DNA of 64,000 nucleotides from Streptomyces sp. NBC_01142 (lineage in GTDB: Bacteria > Actinomycetota > Actinomycetes > Streptomycetales > Streptomycetaceae), in assembly GCF_026341125.1 (NCBI RefSeq), contig NZ_JAPEOR010000002.1, forward strand, positions 2,678,501-2,742,500, written 5' to 3'. The position numbers and the translations under genes were made by a program. The notes below the pieces were generated by a model. That model saw only the letters and a program-made list of their open reading frames with translations. It did not search any database and was not told the DNA's origin. This document shows, piece after piece, positions 61,710 through 64,000 of the stretch; position 1 is the first letter of the stretch, and each line of letters begins with the position of its first letter.

Positions 61710-62132
61710 GTGACCCACTCAGCCCGCCGAATCGGCCGCACTCTCGCCCTTGTTCTGCCCGTCGTTCTGGTGCTCTCCGGAACCCTCGCCGTCACCAGCG
61801 TGCCGTGGGCAGGCCGGGCCACCGAGTCGCAGATGCTCACCGCCTCCTCGGAGAATGTCTCCGTACGCGCCAAGCCCCGCACCCCGCAGGACGTTCTGCG
61901 CGACCGGCTGCTGACCGAACTGCAGGAGCAGGACCCGGACGTCGCCCTCACCCACCTCCAGCGCGCGGTCGAGGAGCGACCCTCGCTCGCCAGGCACTGC
62001 ATGTCGATCGCCCGCGCCCTCGGCCGCGCCGCCGTCGAGAAGTTCGGCCCCGTCCGCGCCCAGTCCTTCTCGCGCCCCGTCTGCGACACCTCCTTCGCCA
62101 CGGGCGTGTTCCAGCAGGCCCAGGGGAGCTGA
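61710..62132 (+). CDS. Hypothetical secreted protein (140 aa)
   Basis: The signal peptide (RTLALVLPVVLVLSGTLAVT, cleavage near VPWAGRAT) is followed by a helical domain with PQDVLRDRLLTELQEQDPDV and two cysteines (ARHCMSIARALG and SRPVCDTSFATG) that could form a disulfide. No family is recognised. GTG at 61710. It lies between msiK and the nucleotidyltransferase gene, all on the same strand. Confidence 0.72.
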   Translation: MTHSARRIGRTLALVLPVVLVLSGTLAVTSVPWAGRATESQMLTASSENVSVRAKPRTPQDVLRDRLLTELQEQDPDVALTHLQRAVEERPSLARHCMSIARALGRAAVEKFGPVRAQSFSRPVCDTSFATGVFQQAQGS

Positions 62133-62170
62133 CCTCCGGGTCCCGGCCCGCGCCGCATATCGTTCACGGC

Positions 62171-62893
62171 ATGCATACGCCTACGTATCCGACGCAGGCC
62201 GTGGTCCTGGCGGGCGGCCAGGGCTCTCGGCTGCGCCCGTACACCGACGACCGCCCCAAGCCGATGGTCGAGATCCCGGGAACCGGGACACCGATCATCG
62301 GCCATCAGCTTTCCTGGCTGGCCGCCGAGGGTGTGACCGACGCGGTCGTCTCCTGCGGCCATCTGGCCGAGGTGCTCCAGGAGTGGCTGGAGAGCGCCGT
62401 GCTGCCCCTGCGCGTCACCACCGTCGTCGAGACGGAGCCGCTGGGCCGCGGCGGCGGCCTCAAGTACGCCGCCGCCCGGCTCCCGCATCCGGACCAGCCC
62501 TGGTACGCCACCAACGGCGACATCTGGACCCGTTTCTCGCTGCGCGAGATGGCCGCCTTCCACGCCGAACGCGACGCCACCGCCACCCTCGCCCTCGCCC
62601 GCCCCCGGATCCCCTGGGGCGCCGTCGAGACGGACGCCTTCGGCCACATCACGGACTTCATCGAGTCCCCGCCGTCGCCGTACCTCATCAACGCGGGTGT
62701 GTACGTCTTCTCCTCGGACTTCACCACGCTGCTGCCCGACCGCGGAGACCATGAGCGCACCACTTTCCCCCGCCTCGCCCGCGAGCGCCGGCTGGCCGGT
62801 TTCCCGCTGCCGAACGGCGCGTACTGGCGGGCGATCGACACCGCCAAGGACCTCACCGAGGCCGCCAAGGAGCTTTCGACGCAAGTCCGTTGA
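62171..62893 (+). CDS. Sugar-phosphate nucleotidyltransferase (mannose-1-P guanylyltransferase-like)
   Basis: The 240-aa protein has the family signature AVVLAGGQGSRLRPYTDD, RPKPMVEI, WYATNGDIWTRFSLREMAAF (metal Asp in NGD) and PSPYLINAGVYVFSSDFTTL. It transfers a nucleotidyl group from NTP to a sugar phosphate; the short form without a C-terminal beta-helix resembles ManC/RfbA-like sugars for cell-wall or polysaccharide use. The exact sugar is unknown. ATG at 62171. Confidence 0.9.
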   Translation: MHTPTYPTQAVVLAGGQGSRLRPYTDDRPKPMVEIPGTGTPIIGHQLSWLAAEGVTDAVVSCGHLAEVLQEWLESAVLPLRVTTVVETEPLGRGGGLKYAAARLPHPDQPWYATNGDIWTRFSLREMAAFHAERDATATLALARPRIPWGAVETDAFGHITDFIESPPSPYLINAGVYVFSSDFTTLLPDRGDHERTTFPRLARERRLAGFPLPNGAYWRAIDTAKDLTEAAKELSTQVR

Positions 62894-62964
62894 CGTGCGC
62901 TGACGGGCCTTGACGAGCCGCGTCGTCAGTCGGGCGCGTCGTCGTACGAACGCGTCGCCGTACG

Positions 62965-63003
62965 GAGAGGGGCAGCCACCGGATACCGGTGGCCGCCCCT
63001 CTC
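62965..63003. terminator. Convergent hairpin terminator
   Basis: GAGAGGGGCAGCCACCGG pairs with CCGGTGGCCGCCCCTCTC with one A-C mismatch and a 3-nt loop, between the nucleotidyltransferase and DoxX-like genes. Confidence 0.85.
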
Positions 63004-63013
63004 GCTTCCGTAC

Positions 63014-63230
63014 TCAGCCCAGCAGGCCGCCGATCACCCGGCCGCCGCCCGAGCCGCCACTGCTGCTCCCGCCGCCGCTGCCTCCGCCGCTCCCGCTGCC
63101 GCCACCACTCCCGCTGCCGCCGGAACCGCCGCCGGAGCCGCCTCCCGAGCCGCCACCGCCGCTTCCGCCGCCGCCCGAGCCGCCGCTCGACGAGGGACCG
63201 GAGCTGCTGGAAGGGGGCTGCACGGGCTGC
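63014..63230 (-). repeat. GGC/TCC-rich repeat encoding a (SGGG)n tail
   Basis: Imperfect repeats of CCGCCGCCCGAGCCGCC (+ strand) encode Gly/Ser runs at the C-terminus of the DoxX-like protein. Confidence 0.7.
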
Positions 63231-64000
63231 GACTGCCCGGGAGGCTGCTGACCCGTGCCCTGGGTCTGGCTGGGCTGTCCTGCGTCCACCTGGCCCGTCT
63301 CACGGACCGCCTCGCCGGCCGGCGTGGACTCCTCGGCCTTCGGGGTGTCGGAGCGGGTCGCGGACGGTGACGGCTTCCCGTCCTCGCCGCGGCTGCTCGC
63401 GGAGCTGCGCTCGCCGCCGGGCTCCTGCGGGAGCGAGGACCCGGGCAGGTGGTTGGTCGGGTCCCCGTTCGGTCCGGGTACGGTCACCATCTCCGTGGAA
63501 CGTACGGCCCCGCCGAGCATCGAGCCGATCAGCAGAGTGAGGCCGACCACCACCGCGGCGACGACACTGCCGCGCCGCAGCACGCGCCGCCGCAGCTCCC
63601 ACAGCTCGGAGCGCGGACCGAGCTTGCGCCATGCCTCGCCCGCGAGACGGCCGTCGGCCGAGTAGACCGGGGCGCCCGCGATGATCAGCGGGGACCAGGC
63701 GGCGAGGTAGATGATGTCGGGCGCGTCGTACGCCGGTACGGTCTTCCAGGTCACCGTGAGCATCAGCGAGGCCGACAGCAGCACGCCGATGACCGCGGCG
63801 ACCCGCTGCCAGAGCCCCAGCACCGTGAGCACGCCGACGACCACCTGGAGGAAGGCGACGGTGAGCCCCGCCCCCACCGGGTGGGAGAGCGCGAAGTCGC
63901 GCAGCGGCTCGGCAAGTGCCCACGGGTGCAGCGAGTTGAGCCACTTGACCATGGAGCCGCGGTCGCCGCCGTCGAAGTAGACCGGGTCGCAGAGCTTGCC
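63014..64000 (-). CDS. DoxX-like membrane protein with Gly/Ser-rich tail (5' end outside window)
   Basis: The frame is open to base 64000 and reads GKLCDPVYFDGGDRGSMVKW, so the gene begins beyond the window. The visible part has DoxX-type helices (VGAGLTVAFLQVVVGVLTVL, VAAVIGVLLSASLMLTVTWK, LAAWSPLIIAGAPVYSADGR), then SVVAAVVVGLTLLIGSMLGG and a long exposed Ser/Pro region ending in (GGGS)n and GGRVIGGLLG. Family function is a quinone- or thiol-linked membrane role; this member is unassigned. The ATG at 63952 is internal to the family alignment. Confidence 0.82.
   Translation of the reverse strand, partial: GKLCDPVYFDGGDRGSMVKWLNSLHPWALAEPLRDFALSHPVGAGLTVAFLQVVVGVLTVLGLWQRVAAVIGVLLSASLMLTVTWKTVPAYDAPDIIYLAAWSPLIIAGAPVYSADGRLAGEAWRKLGPRSELWELRRRVLRRGSVVAAVVVGLTLLIGSMLGGAVRSTEMVTVPGPNGDPTNHLPGSSLPQEPGGERSSASSRGEDGKPSPSATRSDTPKAEESTPAGEAVRETGQVDAGQPSQTQGTGQQPPGQSQPVQPPSSSSGPSSSGGSGGGGSGGGGSGGGSGGGSGGSGSGGGSGSGGGSGGGSSSGGSGGGRVIGGLLG

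Noticed and set aside
62910..63251. Proline-rich plus-strand frame
   Set aside because: It is the complement of the Gly/Ser-rich tail of the DoxX-like gene.

Overview
The window is chromosomal DNA of a Streptomyces species. The evidence is the very high GC content, frequent GTG starts, Streptomyces-specific families (DUF397, DUF6479, MsiK, HbpS-SenS-SenR, CdgB) and DasR-type operators. From memory of the family, the gene order (murQ/murR, groEL2, csp, cysO-like, thrC, otsA, nagK-nagA, cdgB, terD, hbpS-senS-senR, msiK) resembles the S. coelicolor SCO4240-SCO4310 region. This was not checked by alignment.

Layout. 1-7.1 kb: C-terminus of a HelD/HelR-like helicase, murR-murQ (cell-wall amino sugar recycling), three small genes, an HD hydrolase, a DUF6479 protein, cutC behind a DasR-like site, and a TetR regulator. 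7.2-10.2 kb: an alpha/beta hydrolase split by a complete IS1182-family element. 10.4-13.9 kb: two tandem paralogous secreted proteins. 14-18.7 kb: an XRE-DUF397 pair, a MerR regulator divergent from two membrane genes, an IS5-type remnant and a short Uma2 protein. 19-21.4 kb: a secreted metalloprotease and lipoprotein facing an ECF sigma factor and membrane protein; the lipoprotein and membrane protein look related. 21.6-26 kb: groEL2 with two CIRCE elements, a cold-shock gene, thrC and a CysO-like sulfur carrier. 26-30.5 kb: compatible-solute genes (gpgS, otsA, otsB). 30.5-38.3 kb: amino-sugar uptake and catabolism (binding lipoprotein, SIS isomerase, nagK, nagA, PfkB kinase, class II aldolase), interrupted by a long repeat tract at 33.0-34.1 kb. 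38.3-40.6 kb: an IS66 remnant and a small secreted-protein gene split by a complete IS630-family element. 40.7-57.6 kb: core and accessory genes including cdgB, arfB, a TerD protein, an M1 peptidase, hbpS-senS-senR, oxidoreductases and a frameshifted FAD enzyme. 57.7-60.2 kb: a decayed integrative element between 48-bp repeats at a tRNA-Thr gene. 60.2-64 kb: msiK behind a DasR-like site, a nucleotidyltransferase and a DoxX-like protein running off the end.

How the genes work together. Amino-sugar metabolism is the main theme. Four DasR-like operators (before cutC, between the binding protein and SIS gene, before nagK, before msiK) suggest one GlcNAc-responsive regulon covering uptake energy (MsiK), a substrate-binding lipoprotein, phosphorylation, deacetylation, deamination and lower-glycolysis-type steps. 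murR-murQ adds MurNAc-6-P recycling. The NagK, NagA, SIS, PfkB and class II aldolase set would also fit a GalNAc-to-tagatose route.

The window also records much recent DNA movement: two intact insertion sequences whose removal restores reading frames exactly, two or three transposase remnants, a tRNA-borne integrative remnant, and many short tandem arrays between genes and at gene ends.
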